From Acidocella sp. (GTDB taxonomy: Bacteria > Pseudomonadota > Alphaproteobacteria > Acetobacterales > Acetobacteraceae), in contig JARLIK010000017.1 in NCBI GenBank assembly GCA_031291755.1, positions 62,001-126,000 on the forward strand: DNA of 64,000 bases, written 5' to 3'. The translations under genes and the position numbers were made by a program. Below, piece after piece: positions 30,384 through 40,259 of the stretch; the stretch's first letter is position 1; each line of letters begins with the position of its first letter. Below the pieces are notes generated by a model. That model saw nothing but the letters and a program-made list of their open reading frames with translations, searched no databases and had not been told where the DNA came from.

Positions 30384-30411
30384 GTATGATAGATTGTAAA
30401 GAAGATCATAC
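30384..30411. promoter_or_regulatory. NikR operator (GTATGA-N16-TCATAC)
   Basis: GTATGATAGATTGTAAAGAAGATCATAC, exact match to the E. coli-type NikR consensus half-sites and spacing, between nikR and the nickel permease gene. Confidence 0.85.
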
Positions 30412-30434
30412 CAAATTTGGAGGGGGTGAAGCCT

Positions 30435-31496
30435 ATGCTGGCGAGTTTGCGGCATGTTTTGAGCAATAGCAGCCAGAATCTGCGCGGCAAGATCACCCTC
30501 ATGTACGTGTTTTTGATAGCGGCCAACGTGGGTTTATGGGCTTTGGCGGTGGTTACTTTCCGGCATTACCCGGTGCTGCTGGGAACCAGCTTTTTGGCCT
30601 ATAGTTTTGGGCTGCGCCATTCGGTGGATGCTGACCATATTGCCGCCATCGATAATGTGACCCGTAAATTGATGGGCCAGGGCAAGCGGCCGGTGGGCAT
30701 TGGGCTATATTTCTCGCTGGGTCATTCCAGCGTGGTGTTTGCGCTTTCCGCCGCCGTGGCGCTGGGGGCAGTGGCCTTGAAAAACCATTTTGGTGATTTG
30801 GAAAATTTCGGCAATATTGTTGGCACTTTGGTCTCGGCGCTGTTTCTGTTCGCGATCGCGCTGATGAATTTGCTGGTGCTGGCCGGCATTTTCAAAACTT
30901 TTAGGCACGTCAAGGCCGGTGGGCTGTACGAGGATGAGGATTTAAATCTGCTGCTGGCCAAGCGCGGGTTTTTTGGGCGCATCTTCCGCGGGTTGTTTCA
31001 TTTGGTGGACCATAGCTGGCAGATGTATCTGGTGGGGTTTTTGTTCGGGCTGGGGTTTGATACCGCCACTGAGGTTGGGCTGCTGGGGATTTCTGCAGCT
31101 GAGGCCTCGCATGGGTTGCCGATATGGTCGATCATGGTGTTTCCGGCGTTGTTTACCGCCGGCATGGCGCTGATCGATACCACCGACAGTATTCTCATGC
31201 TGGGCGCCTATGGCTGGGCTTTCGCCAAGCCACTGCGCAAACTTTATTATAATATCACCATCACCTCGGTTTCGGTGCTGGTGGCGGTGATCGTGGGCGG
31301 GCTGGAAACTTTGGGGCTGGTGCAGGGGGAGATGAATTTCTCGGGGCCGTTCTGGGGGGCGATTGCTAATTTGAACAATAATTTCGGCATGCTGGGTTAT
31401 GTGATTATTGGAATTTTCATGGTGAGCTGGCTGGTTTCCGTGATGGTTTATAAGTTCAACGGCTATGACGATATTGAGGTCCGTGCGGCTGAGTGA
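30435..31496 (+). CDS. Nickel/cobalt permease, NiCoT (HoxN/HupN/NixA) family
   Basis: RHSVDADHIAAIDNVTRK signature; GLGFDTATEVGLLGISA; ALFTAGMALIDTTDSILMLGAYGWAF. Confidence 0.93.
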   Translation: MLASLRHVLSNSSQNLRGKITLMYVFLIAANVGLWALAVVTFRHYPVLLGTSFLAYSFGLRHSVDADHIAAIDNVTRKLMGQGKRPVGIGLYFSLGHSSVVFALSAAVALGAVALKNHFGDLENFGNIVGTLVSALFLFAIALMNLLVLAGIFKTFRHVKAGGLYEDEDLNLLLAKRGFFGRIFRGLFHLVDHSWQMYLVGFLFGLGFDTATEVGLLGISAAEASHGLPIWSIMVFPALFTAGMALIDTTDSILMLGAYGWAFAKPLRKLYYNITITSVSVLVAVIVGGLETLGLVQGEMNFSGPFWGAIANLNNNFGMLGYVIIGIFMVSWLVSVMVYKFNGYDDIEVRAAE

Positions 31497-31574
31497 GGGC
31501 GGAGGGCAGATTTGTTGTAACATTTCCTGGCGCGGCCATTAACCAATGCCGGTAAACTACCTATAATAAGGGGC

Positions 31575-32171
31575 ATGATGAAACGGCGGATGCTGATGGT
31601 TTCGGTGCTGGCGTTGGCAGGCTGCGCCGGGGTGCAGGGGTTCAATAGCGACCTGCCGGCGCGTGAGGTGGGCAGTTTGCCCACCGATGCGTTTGGCGAT
31701 GCGGTGGTGGGGGAAGACCCGGCGATCGCGGCGATGAATGCGGCGACCTATGCGTTTGCCCATCCGGGTGCGATGCAGGGCCAGCCGGCGGATATGGCGC
31801 TGGCGATTGCGTCGCTGGAGGCGATGGCCGGACAGTTTGCGACCGGCGGCCGCTGGAGTGACATGAATAATCTGGCGAAAGTGCAAATGCTGGATGCCAG
31901 GGCCAAGGTGCGGGTGGTTCTGGGCGTGACGCCGGATGCTGATTGCCAGGATGTCATCGACGGGCTGGTGGGGGCAGCGCAGGCGATCAAGCGCGGCGAT
32001 GCGAACGGCGCGCGGCTGGCGGTGGCGGGGGCCGAATTCACCAAGGGGCCGGATGCTACGCTGCAACTGCTGGCGCATTTTCCAGCAGTACCGGCGGCGA
32101 ATGTGGCGACCCAGATGGCCAGCCCGTATTTGTATCCGATGGGTGGGGATGGGTTTGGGAATATGATGTGA
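31575..32171 (+). CDS. Hypothetical lipoprotein
   Basis: MMKRRMLMVSVLALAGCAG lipobox; TATAAT-like box at 31561-31567 upstream. Confidence 0.68.
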   Translation: MMKRRMLMVSVLALAGCAGVQGFNSDLPAREVGSLPTDAFGDAVVGEDPAIAAMNAATYAFAHPGAMQGQPADMALAIASLEAMAGQFATGGRWSDMNNLAKVQMLDARAKVRVVLGVTPDADCQDVIDGLVGAAQAIKRGDANGARLAVAGAEFTKGPDATLQLLAHFPAVPAANVATQMASPYLYPMGGDGFGNMM

Positions 32172-32220
32172 GTGGGGGGGGGTGAACGCCCGCCCTATGC
32201 TCACAGACCGGCGGTTTTGT

Positions 32221-32520
32221 TCAAAGCTGATCCGCAATGAAGATTTCAACGTACTTAATCATATCCAGCACATCGTTATCGTTAAACTGTTCATAATGGC
32301 CGTTATGCGCTTTTGTATCAGAAGATTGTAAACCCCAGCCTTGGCAAGGTCTGCATTCATTTTATCAAGCTTATCCTTGTTTCCGGTAGTAATTCCAGCG
32401 CCGACGCAGAGTTGTCTGATGGTGGTCTCCAAGACTAGGTGTCTTTTATGTACTGTACCGTCGCCTCGACAGTTTCTAATTGTTCTGAAAGCTCTGAAAA
32501 GCGCCTCGCTAAAATGGATA
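32221..32520 (-). pseudogene. Decayed AT-rich gene remnant (HEPN/abortive-infection-like C-terminus, frameshifted)
   Basis: Reverse strand: ..SEALFRAFRTIRNCRGDGTVHKRHLVLETTIRQLCVGAGITTGNKDKLDKMNADLAKAGVYNLLIQKR | frameshift | KAHNGHYEQFNDNDVLDMIKYVEIFIADQL*. Confidence 0.5.
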
Positions 32521-32603
32521 TGTTAGCCACGTTGATTCCCCTAAATAAAGATCGGCGGACGGGCGTAACTTACACATATTCTAGAAAGTCGCATGAGGCA
32601 TGA

Positions 32604-32735
32604 TATCAAAATCCGCTGCTCGAGAAACTTCCTATCCGGATTAATTTTGTTGACAATTCAACTATTAAGGAAGCTCGTGTCCTAGTCGAACAGCTTGATA
32701 AGAATGTGCAAATGCGGCGCTTTATGGCGACCTAA
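32604..32735 (+). pseudogene. C-terminal fragment of an unidentified gene
   Basis: Open reading without start: YQNPLLEKLPIRINFVDNSTIKEARVLVEQLDKNVQMRRFMAT*. Confidence 0.35.
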
Positions 32736-32774
32736 AGGACTAAATTGTCATAAAAAGGTCCACTGGACGCGCTC

Positions 32775-32936
32775 CTAAATGGCCTGAAATAGCATAATCA
32801 AACCCATGGCGGTGAAGGCAACGAGCATTGCCTGGTCGAATTTCCGGCGGCGGTCTTCGCTTTTGAATTGCCTCGCCATGGCCTTGGTGATTGGTTTTTT
32901 GGTGCGTGGTTTTGCTGGGCGGCTGTAAGTGAACAT
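32775..32936 (-). CDS. Small basic single-TM protein (53 aa)
   Basis: MFTYSRPAKPRTKKPITKAMARQFKSEDRRRKFDQAMLVAFTAMGLIMLFQAI; strong SD ATAGGAGGAGGATTG-ATG. Confidence 0.6.
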   Translation of the reverse strand: MFTYSRPAKPRTKKPITKAMARQFKSEDRRRKFDQAMLVAFTAMGLIMLFQAI

Positions 32937-33145
32937 CAATCCTCCTCCTATCGAGGGTCGCTTATTTAACCGCGCCGCCATAAAATCTCGCCAGGCAAAG
33001 CGGGGCCGGCGCATAAAGCCGGTATAAAGCCCCGCCTTCCTCACCCGGCCCAAAAGCCTGGGGGCGGGAGAAGGGGGCTAAGTTGCTTTTAGGCTCACAC
33101 ATCCTACGTTGCTGGGATCGCTGATTGCGTGATGGAGGCCTTAAA

Positions 33146-33331
33146 ATGGCGATTTCCGCTGGAATGGGCAGACAGGTGGTCATCGTGCTGTACGTCATGG
33201 CGATGGCGGCCGTTATTATCGGGGTCGATATTGCCTTCTTCAGACACCGCATTTGGGAACGGTTGATGGTGAATATCGGCCTTGTTCTTGTGTTCGGGGC
33301 CTTTTACCTGAGATTTCTTAAGTTCCCATAA
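33146..33331 (+). CDS. Small membrane protein (61 aa)
   Basis: MAISAGMGRQVVIVLYVMAMAAVIIGVDIAFFRHRIWERLMVNIGLVLVFGAFYLRFLKFP; GGAGG upstream. Confidence 0.62.
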   Translation: MAISAGMGRQVVIVLYVMAMAAVIIGVDIAFFRHRIWERLMVNIGLVLVFGAFYLRFLKFP

Positions 33332-33415
33332 CGGGCCGACGGCGGCTCCTGAGCCTGGTGCGCCGGCGGGTTGACGGCGGGGAGCGGATGGCGCAAAGGC
33401 TGGCCTCTAAGTTGA

Positions 33416-33445
33416 CGCCGTGCTGCGAGGGTTCGCACCACGGCG
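33416..33445. promoter_or_regulatory. Long hairpin in the ffh leader (attenuator, terminator or ncRNA 3' end)
   Basis: CGCCGTGCTGCGA-GGGT-TCGCACCACGGCG (13-nt arms, one mismatch), then CGTTTTGCGTTGTTT; ffh ATG at 33473. Confidence 0.6.
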
Positions 33446-33472
33446 CGTTTTGCGTTGTTTGGGGGTATCTGC

Positions 33473-34843
33473 ATGTTCGACTCGCTGTCGGGCAAGTTTT
33501 CTGAGGTTTTTGACAGGCTCCGCCGCCGCGGGAGCTTGAGCGAAGCTGATGTGACCGAGGCGCTGCGGGAAATCCGGGTGGCGCTGCTGGATGCTGACGT
33601 CGCCCTTTCGGTGGTGAAGGACTTCATCAACGATGTCCGGGTGAAGGCGGTGGGCGCGGAAGTGCTGCGCTCGGTCTCGCCCGGGCAGATGGTGGTTAAA
33701 ATCGTCAATGACGCGCTGGTGGCCGCCCTCGGCGGGACCGCCGTGCCGATCAATCTGCTGGCCCCGGCGCCGATACCCATTCTGATGGTGGGGCTGCAAG
33801 GCTCGGGTAAAACCACCACATCCGGCAAGCTGGCTTTGCGGTTGCGCACCAAGGAGCGCAAAAAAGTGCTGCTGGCGAGCCTGGATACCCAGCGGCCGGC
33901 GGCGCAGTTGCAGTTGGAGCAGTTGGCGCAGCGGGCTGAGGTGGTGAGCCTGCCGATCATCGCCGGACAAACGCCGTTGCAAATCGCCCAGCGGGCGATG
34001 GATACGGCGCGGCGCGAAGTCTATGACGTGGTGATTTTGGATACCGCCGGGCGGCTGTCGATCGACATGGCGTTGATGGAGGAAGTCAAAGCCATCCGCC
34101 GGGCGGTGAACCCGGTGGAAACCCTGCTGGTGGTGGATGCCATGACAGGCCAGGACGCCGTGGCCACCGCCACCGCCTTCAACGAGGCGCTGGGCATTTC
34201 CGGCATCGTGATGACGCGCCTGGATGGTGATTCACGCGGCGGTGCGGCGCTCTCAATGCGGGCTGTGACCGGAGCACCCATTAAACTGGTTGGCACCGGC
34301 GAGAAGCTGGACGCGCTGGATAATTTCGACCCTGAGCGGGTGGCCGGGCGGATTCTCGGCATGGGCGATATCGTCGGGCTGGTGGAACGCGCGGCGGAGA
34401 ATATCGACCAGGCGGAAGCTGAGAAGCTGGCCAAGCGGATGGCCAAGGGCAAGTTCGACCTGGAAGATTATGCCAGCCAGCTTAAGCAGATTTCCAAAAT
34501 GGGCTCGATGTCGGGCATTTTGGGGATGCTGCCGGGTGTGGGCAAAATTAAAAAACAGATCGAGGATGCGAACCTTGATGTGACGATGTTCAAGCGTCAG
34601 GCCGCGATCATTGGTTCAATGACCAAGGCCGAGCGCAAGAACCCGGATTTGCTGAAGGCAAGCCGTAAGAAGCGGATTGCGGCAGGTTCGGGAACCTCCG
34701 TGCAGGATGTGAATAAATTGCTCAAGCAGTTTGATGACATGTCCACCATGATGAAGCGGATGAATAAAATGGGCGGCCAGGCTGCGATGATGCAGCAGAT
34801 GCAGGCCGCCATGAACCAAAAGGGCGGGCGTCGTCCGTTCTGA
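33473..34843 (+). CDS. ffh: Signal recognition particle protein Ffh
   Basis: GLQGSGKTTTSGKLA, DTQRPAA, DTAGRL, M domain GSMSGILGMLPG. Confidence 0.97.
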   Translation: MFDSLSGKFSEVFDRLRRRGSLSEADVTEALREIRVALLDADVALSVVKDFINDVRVKAVGAEVLRSVSPGQMVVKIVNDALVAALGGTAVPINLLAPAPIPILMVGLQGSGKTTTSGKLALRLRTKERKKVLLASLDTQRPAAQLQLEQLAQRAEVVSLPIIAGQTPLQIAQRAMDTARREVYDVVILDTAGRLSIDMALMEEVKAIRRAVNPVETLLVVDAMTGQDAVATATAFNEALGISGIVMTRLDGDSRGGAALSMRAVTGAPIKLVGTGEKLDALDNFDPERVAGRILGMGDIVGLVERAAENIDQAEAEKLAKRMAKGKFDLEDYASQLKQISKMGSMSGILGMLPGVGKIKKQIEDANLDVTMFKRQAAIIGSMTKAERKNPDLLKASRKKRIAAGSGTSVQDVNKLLKQFDDMSTMMKRMNKMGGQAAMMQQMQAAMNQKGGRRPF

Positions 34844-34873
34844 AAACCTTTAACGTTTAACTGGAGAAAAACT

Positions 34874-35215
34874 ATGGCTGTAAAAATTCGTCTAGCGCGC
34901 GCTGGGGCTAAAAAGCGTCCGTTCTATCATATCGTGATCGCTGATGCGAACAGCCCGCGCGATGGCAAGTTCATCGAGCGCGTTGGCACCTATAACCCGA
35001 TGCTGCCGGCTGACCATGCTGACCGCGTGACCCTGGTGACCGAGCGTTTGACCCATTGGATTGCCAATGGCGCACAGGCGACCGACCGGGTGGCGCGTTT
35101 CCTCGGTAAGGCCGGGTTGATCAAGATGCCGGTGTATGCCGCGCAGCCGGTGCAGTCCGCGCCGAAGAAGAAGGCGCAGGAACGCGCTGCTGAACGCGCC
35201 AAGGCGGCTGCGTAA
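34874..35215 (+). CDS. rpsP: 30S ribosomal protein S16
   Basis: [43 protein letters not shown]. Confidence 0.98.
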   Translation: MAVKIRLARAGAKKRPFYHIVIADANSPRDGKFIERVGTYNPMLPADHADRVTLVTERLTHWIANGAQATDRVARFLGKAGLIKMPVYAAQPVQSAPKKKAQERAAERAKAAA

Positions 35216-35223
35216 AGCATAAA

Positions 35224-35736
35224 ATGAATGAGCGGTTGGTACTGATGGGCGTGATCGGCAAGCCACATGGCGTGCGGGGATTGGTGCGGGTGAATGCCTT
35301 CACTGAAGACCCGGCGGCATTGGCTGATTACGCGCCGCTGACTGACCGCACAGGCCGGAAATTCGCGCTGGAATGGGTGATGGAGAGTGTCGCCCAGCTT
35401 AGCGAGATAACCGGTGCCACCAAGCGCAAAATTGCCGACCGCAATGAGGCGGAACGTCTGACCAATATGGAACTATTCGCGCCACGCTCGGCCTTACCGG
35501 CAACTGATGAGGAGGAATTCTACCTCGCGGATTTGATCGGGATGACGGCGCTGGGGGCGGATGGGGAGAAATTGGGCAGCGTGGCGGCGGTGCATGATTA
35601 TGGTGGCGGTACGAGTTTGGAGATTTCTCCGGGTGCGCTGCTGGTGCCGTTCACCAAAGCCGCCGTGCCGGAAGTGAATATCGCCGCCGGGCATATTGTG
35701 GTGGTGCCGCCTGCTGAAGTGTTGGTGACACCATGA
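35224..35736 (+). CDS. rimM: Ribosome maturation factor RimM
   Basis: [36 protein letters not shown]. Confidence 0.95.
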   Translation: MNERLVLMGVIGKPHGVRGLVRVNAFTEDPAALADYAPLTDRTGRKFALEWVMESVAQLSEITGATKRKIADRNEAERLTNMELFAPRSALPATDEEEFYLADLIGMTALGADGEKLGSVAAVHDYGGGTSLEISPGALLVPFTKAAVPEVNIAAGHIVVVPPAEVLVTP

Positions 35737-36434
35737 CCTGGCGGGCGGATGTTCTCACCATTTTCCCCACTATGTTTCCGGGGCCGCTGGGTGAAAGTCT
35801 GGCGGGCAAAGCCCTGGAGGCTGGCACCTGGTCGATCAAAGCCACCGACATCCGGGATTTCGGCTTGGGTAAGCATCGCAGTGTTGACGACACCCCGTTT
35901 GGTGGTGGTGCTGGCATGGTGATGCGCCCTGATGTGCTGGATGCGGCGATTGCTTCAGTGGCGGATGAGCGCCCGTTGATTGTGCTCACCCCGCGCGGCG
36001 TGCCGCTGACCCAAAAACGGGTGGCGGAACTTAGCGCAGGGCCGGGCGTGATTTTGCTGTGCGGGCGGTTTGAGGGGATTGATCAACGTGTGATCGACGC
36101 CCGCAACGCCGAGGAAATCTCAATCGGAGACTATGTGCTCTCAGGTGGTGAAATCGCCGCCCTCGCCCTGCTGGACGCCGCCGTGCGGCTGCTGCCCGGC
36201 GTGATGGGGACAGCCGCCAGCGCCGATGAGGAAAGCTTTGCCACCAATCTGCTTGAATACCCCCACTACACCCGCCCGGCCGTCTGGGCGGACCGGGCCG
36301 TGCCGGAAACCCTCACTTCCGGCAACCACCAGGCCATCGCCGCCTGGCGCCACGCCGCCGCCGCCGACATCACCAAAAACCGCAGACCCGACCTTTATAA
36401 CCAATATGTTGCATCCGGGGCGCAAGCCCCCTAA
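35733..36434 (+). CDS. trmD: tRNA (guanine37-N1)-methyltransferase TrmD
   Basis: [65 protein letters not shown]. Confidence 0.97.
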   Translation: MTWRADVLTIFPTMFPGPLGESLAGKALEAGTWSIKATDIRDFGLGKHRSVDDTPFGGGAGMVMRPDVLDAAIASVADERPLIVLTPRGVPLTQKRVAELSAGPGVILLCGRFEGIDQRVIDARNAEEISIGDYVLSGGEIAALALLDAAVRLLPGVMGTAASADEESFATNLLEYPHYTRPAVWADRAVPETLTSGNHQAIAAWRHAAAADITKNRRPDLYNQYVASGAQAP

Positions 36435-36461
36435 ACACCTCGCCGAAAAGGACCTCTCACT

Positions 36462-36845
36462 ATGAACATCATCCAAACCATCAACGCCGAGCAAATCGCG
36501 AAGCTGACCGAAGGCAAACCAATCCCCACCTTCGCCCCCGGCGATACGCTGCGCGTGTCCGTCAAGGTGAAGGAAGGCGAACGCTCGCGTATCCAGGCCT
36601 TTGAAGGTGTGTGCATCGCCCGCTCCAACCGCGGCATCAACTCCTCCTTCACCGTGCGGAAAATCTCCTACGGCGAAGGCGTGGAACGTATCTTCCAGCT
36701 GTACGCCCCCACCATCTCGGAAATCCACGTCATGCGCCGTGGCGACGTGCGCCGCGCCAAACTCTACTACCTCCGCGGCCGTCGCGGTAAGTCCGCCCGT
36801 ATCGCCGAAAAAGCCCGCGAAGTTGAAGCGCCGGCTGCTGAGTAA
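36462..36845 (+). CDS. rplS: 50S ribosomal protein L19
   Basis: [58 protein letters not shown]. Confidence 0.98.
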   Translation: MNIIQTINAEQIAKLTEGKPIPTFAPGDTLRVSVKVKEGERSRIQAFEGVCIARSNRGINSSFTVRKISYGEGVERIFQLYAPTISEIHVMRRGDVRRAKLYYLRGRRGKSARIAEKAREVEAPAAE

Positions 36846-36853
36846 GGCAAGAC

Positions 36854-37033
36854 CCAGGGGGCTTTGCCCCCTGGACCCCCACTAAGGGCTTAGCCCTTAG
36901 AACCTATTAGGAATAAGAAAAGGGGGCGCTCAGCGGTGTTGGAAACACCTCGGGCGCCCCCTTTTCTTATTCCCAACTAACGGATTCCAAAGGCTCAGCC
37001 TTTGGCGGGGTTCCAAGGGGCAGAGCCCCTTGG
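36854..37033. repeat. Cluster of five consecutive hairpins between rplS and leuC
   Basis: Perfect stems at 36854-36874, 36882-36900, 36910-36973 (20-bp arms), 36987-37005 and 37013-37033; the first two match the 9.7 kb element. Confidence 0.9.
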
Positions 37034-37057
37034 TCTTCCTTAACTAAGGAGACGGCG

Positions 37058-38464
37058 ATGTCAGCTTCACGGACTTTGTTCGACAAGATTTGGGATGCGC
37101 ATGTGGTGGACCGGATGGGGGACGGGACATGCGTGCTCTATATTGACCGGCATTTGGTGCATGAGGTGACGTCTCCGCAGGCGTTTGAGGGGTTGCGTCT
37201 GGCGGGGCGGAAGGTTCGCCGGGTGGATGCGACGATTGCGGTGGTGGACCATAATATTCCGACCGAGGACCGGCGCAGCGGGATTAACGAGCCTGAGAGC
37301 AAGCTGCAGATTGAGACGCTGGAGAAGAATGTCGCGGATTTTGGCGTGCCGTATTTTCCGGTGCTGGATGACCGTCAGGGGATTGTGCATGTGATTGGGC
37401 CTGAGCAGGGGATTAGCCTGCCGGGGATGACGATTGTGTGTGGGGATTCTCATACCAGCACGCATGGCGCCATGGGCGCGCTGGCGTTTGGGATTGGGAC
37501 TTCGGAAGTTGAGCATGTGCTGGCGACGCAGACTTTGTTGCAGAAGCCGGCGTTGAACATGCTGGTGCGGGTTGATGGCGCAGTGGGGCCGGGTGTGACG
37601 GCCAAGGATATTATTCTGGCGGTGATTGGCGAGATTGGCACCGCCGGCGGCAATGGCCATGTGATTGAGTATGCCGGTGAGGCGATACGGGCACTGGACA
37701 TGGCGGGCCGGATGACGGTTTGCAACATGAGCATCGAGGCGGGGGCGCGGGCTGGATTGATTGCGCCGGATGATGTGACGTTTGAGTATATCAAAGGCCG
37801 CCCGTATGCGCCGAAGGGCGATGATTTTGCAAAGGCCGTGGCATATTGGCGCACGTTGCCGAGCGATGACGGTGCCAAGTACGATAAAACCGTGGTGCTG
37901 GACGCCGCTTCGATTATGCCACAGGTGAGTTGGGGCACGAGCCCAGAGGCGGTGCTGCCAATTTCCGGCGTGGTGCCTGATCCGGCTTCGGAGCCTGATG
38001 AGGCCAAGCGCGCGCAGATGCAGCGGATGCTGGATTATATGGGGCTGACCGCTGGGCAGAAGCTGGCGGGCACCAAGGTTGACGTGGTGTTTATCGGCTC
38101 CTGCACCAATTCGCGCATCGAGGATTTGAGGGCGGCGGCGGCTGTTGCGGCGGGTAAGCATGTGGCTGCGGGCGTGCGGGCGTTGGTAGTGCCGGGTTCG
38201 GGGTTGATTAAGAAGCAGGCCGAATCTGAAGGTTTGGACAAGGTGTTTTTGGATGCCGGGTTTGAGTGGCGGGAGGCTGGGTGCTCGATGTGTCTGGGGA
38301 TGAACCCCGATAAACTGACACCGGGGCAGCGTTGCGCCAGTACCTCGAACCGCAATTTTGAAGGCCGGCAGGGGCCGGGTGGGCGCACGCATTTGCTCTC
38401 CCCTGCGATGGCGGCGGCGGCGGCGGTGACGGGCGTGCTCACTGATGTGCGGGAGCTGGCATAA
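37058..38464 (+). CDS. leuC: 3-isopropylmalate dehydratase large subunit
   Basis: [68 protein letters not shown]. Confidence 0.97.
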   Translation: MSASRTLFDKIWDAHVVDRMGDGTCVLYIDRHLVHEVTSPQAFEGLRLAGRKVRRVDATIAVVDHNIPTEDRRSGINEPESKLQIETLEKNVADFGVPYFPVLDDRQGIVHVIGPEQGISLPGMTIVCGDSHTSTHGAMGALAFGIGTSEVEHVLATQTLLQKPALNMLVRVDGAVGPGVTAKDIILAVIGEIGTAGGNGHVIEYAGEAIRALDMAGRMTVCNMSIEAGARAGLIAPDDVTFEYIKGRPYAPKGDDFAKAVAYWRTLPSDDGAKYDKTVVLDAASIMPQVSWGTSPEAVLPISGVVPDPASEPDEAKRAQMQRMLDYMGLTAGQKLAGTKVDVVFIGSCTNSRIEDLRAAAAVAAGKHVAAGVRALVVPGSGLIKKQAESEGLDKVFLDAGFEWREAGCSMCLGMNPDKLTPGQRCASTSNRNFEGRQGPGGRTHLLSPAMAAAAAVTGVLTDVRELA

Positions 38465-39078
38465 TGGATAAATTTACCGTTTTAACCGGTGCCGCAGCAC
38501 CTTTGAATATGGCGAATGTCGATACTGACAAGATTATTCCGGCGCGGTTTTTGAAAACCATCAAGCGCACCGGGTTGGGCAAGGATTTATTCTCCAACCT
38601 GCGTTATAACGATGATGGTTCGGAGAAGCCGGATTTCGTGCTGAACCAGCCGAAGTACCGCAAGGCCGAGATTTTGGTGGCGGGTGAGAATTTTGGCTGT
38701 GGCTCCTCGCGCGAGCACGCGCCGTGGGCGCTGCTGGATTTTGGCATCCGCTGCGTGATCGCACCCAGCTTTGCCGATATTTTCCATGGCAATTGCTTCA
38801 AGAACGGCATTCTGCCGGTGGTGCTGCCCGCCGAAGCTTGCGAGCAACTGATGGCCGATGCAGCCCTTGGCACCAATGCGCGGCTGACGGTGGATTTGGC
38901 GCGCCAGGTGGTGGTGCGCCCCGACGGCCAGGAAATTCATTTCGAGGTTGATGCATTCCGCAAGCATTGTTTGCTGAACGGGCTGGATGATATCGGCCTG
39001 ACATTGGAGCATGTGGCGGCGATTGACACTTACGAGAAAAACGAACCGGCCTGGATGCCGGTGATTGCGGGAGTTTAA
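38464..39078 (+). CDS. leuD: 3-isopropylmalate dehydratase small subunit
   Basis: [43 protein letters not shown]. Confidence 0.97.
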   Translation: MDKFTVLTGAAAPLNMANVDTDKIIPARFLKTIKRTGLGKDLFSNLRYNDDGSEKPDFVLNQPKYRKAEILVAGENFGCGSSREHAPWALLDFGIRCVIAPSFADIFHGNCFKNGILPVVLPAEACEQLMADAALGTNARLTVDLARQVVVRPDGQEIHFEVDAFRKHCLLNGLDDIGLTLEHVAAIDTYEKNEPAWMPVIAGV

Positions 39079-40193
39079 TGTCTATGATTGCGAATAAAAC
39101 GATTCTCATGCTGCCGGGTGACGGCATTGGCCCGGAAGTGATGGCGCAGGCCAAGCGCGTGCTGGGCTGGTTGCAGGAGACCAAGCGGGCCAGTTTTGAG
39201 ATCACCGAAGACCTCGTGGGCGGTGCTGCGGTGGATGTGCATGGCGTGCCGATCACCGAAGCCACCATGGAAAAAGCGCTCTCAGTTGATGCGGTGCTGT
39301 TTGGCGCAGTCGGCGGCCCGCAATATGATAAATTGAGCTTTGATATCCGCCCGGAAGCCGCGTTGCTGCGGCTGCGCAAAGATTTAGGTGTGTTCGCCAA
39401 TTTGCGCCCCGCCAAAGTGTTTGACGCGCTGGTGGATTCCAGCTCGTTGAAGCCCGAACTGGTGCGCGGGCTCGATATCATGATCGTGCGCGAATGCATC
39501 GGCGGCGTGTATTTCGGCGAGCCGCGCGGCATTGAAACATTGCCGGATGGCAGCAAGCGCGGTGTGAACACCGAAGTTTACACCACGATGGAAATTGAGC
39601 GTGTCGGCCGGGTGGCGTTTGAACTCGCCCGCAAGCGCAACAATATCGTCTGCAGCGTGGAAAAAGCCAATGTGATGGAAAGCGGGCTGCTGTGGCGCCA
39701 GACCATGCAGGCTTTGCGCGATGCCGAATATCCGGATGTAACGCTCAGCCATATGTATGCCGATAATTGCGCGATGCAGCTGGCCAAAAACCCCAAGCAG
39801 TTTGACGTGATCGTCACCGGCAATCTGTTCGGCGATATTTTATCCGACCTCGCCGCCATGCTCACCGGCTCGCTCGGCATGCTGCCCTCGGCCACTTTGG
39901 GCGCGGTGGATGCCTCAGGCCGCCGCCATGCGTTCTATGAGCCGATCCACGGGAGCGCACCGGATATCGCCGGCAAGGGCCTGGCCAATCCGCTGGCGCA
40001 AATCCTCAGCCTGGCGTTGCTGTTGCGCTATTCGTTCGACATGGAGGAGGATGCCGCCGCGATCGAGGCGGCGGTGGAACGGGTGCTGGCCACCGGTGGC
40101 CGCACCGCTGACATCCCCGCCGAGGGCCGCCCGCGCCTCAGCACATCGCAAATGGGTGACGCTTTACTGGCGGAATTGGCCAAAGCCGCCTGA
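39078..40193 (+). CDS. leuB: 3-isopropylmalate dehydrogenase
   Basis: [58 protein letters not shown]. Confidence 0.97.
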   Translation: MSMIANKTILMLPGDGIGPEVMAQAKRVLGWLQETKRASFEITEDLVGGAAVDVHGVPITEATMEKALSVDAVLFGAVGGPQYDKLSFDIRPEAALLRLRKDLGVFANLRPAKVFDALVDSSSLKPELVRGLDIMIVRECIGGVYFGEPRGIETLPDGSKRGVNTEVYTTMEIERVGRVAFELARKRNNIVCSVEKANVMESGLLWRQTMQALRDAEYPDVTLSHMYADNCAMQLAKNPKQFDVIVTGNLFGDILSDLAAMLTGSLGMLPSATLGAVDASGRRHAFYEPIHGSAPDIAGKGLANPLAQILSLALLLRYSFDMEEDAAAIEAAVERVLATGGRTADIPAEGRPRLSTSQMGDALLAELAKAA

Positions 40194-40259
40194 GTGGCGG
40201 GTATGTAAGCCTCGCATATTGCCGTATGATGTCGCTTCGGCTACATCACGCGGCGTGCT

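Noticed and set aside
33332-33472. 4.5S/SRP RNA gene next to ffh
   Set aside because: The conserved GGUCAGG..GGAAGGAAGCAGCC core is not present; kept only as a hairpin finding
36854-37033. CRISPR array
   Set aside because: Palindromes are different sequences with no regularly spaced direct repeats or spacers; no cas genes
37067-38392. 441-aa minus-strand ORF opposite leuC
   Set aside because: Shadow ORF; leuC is certain
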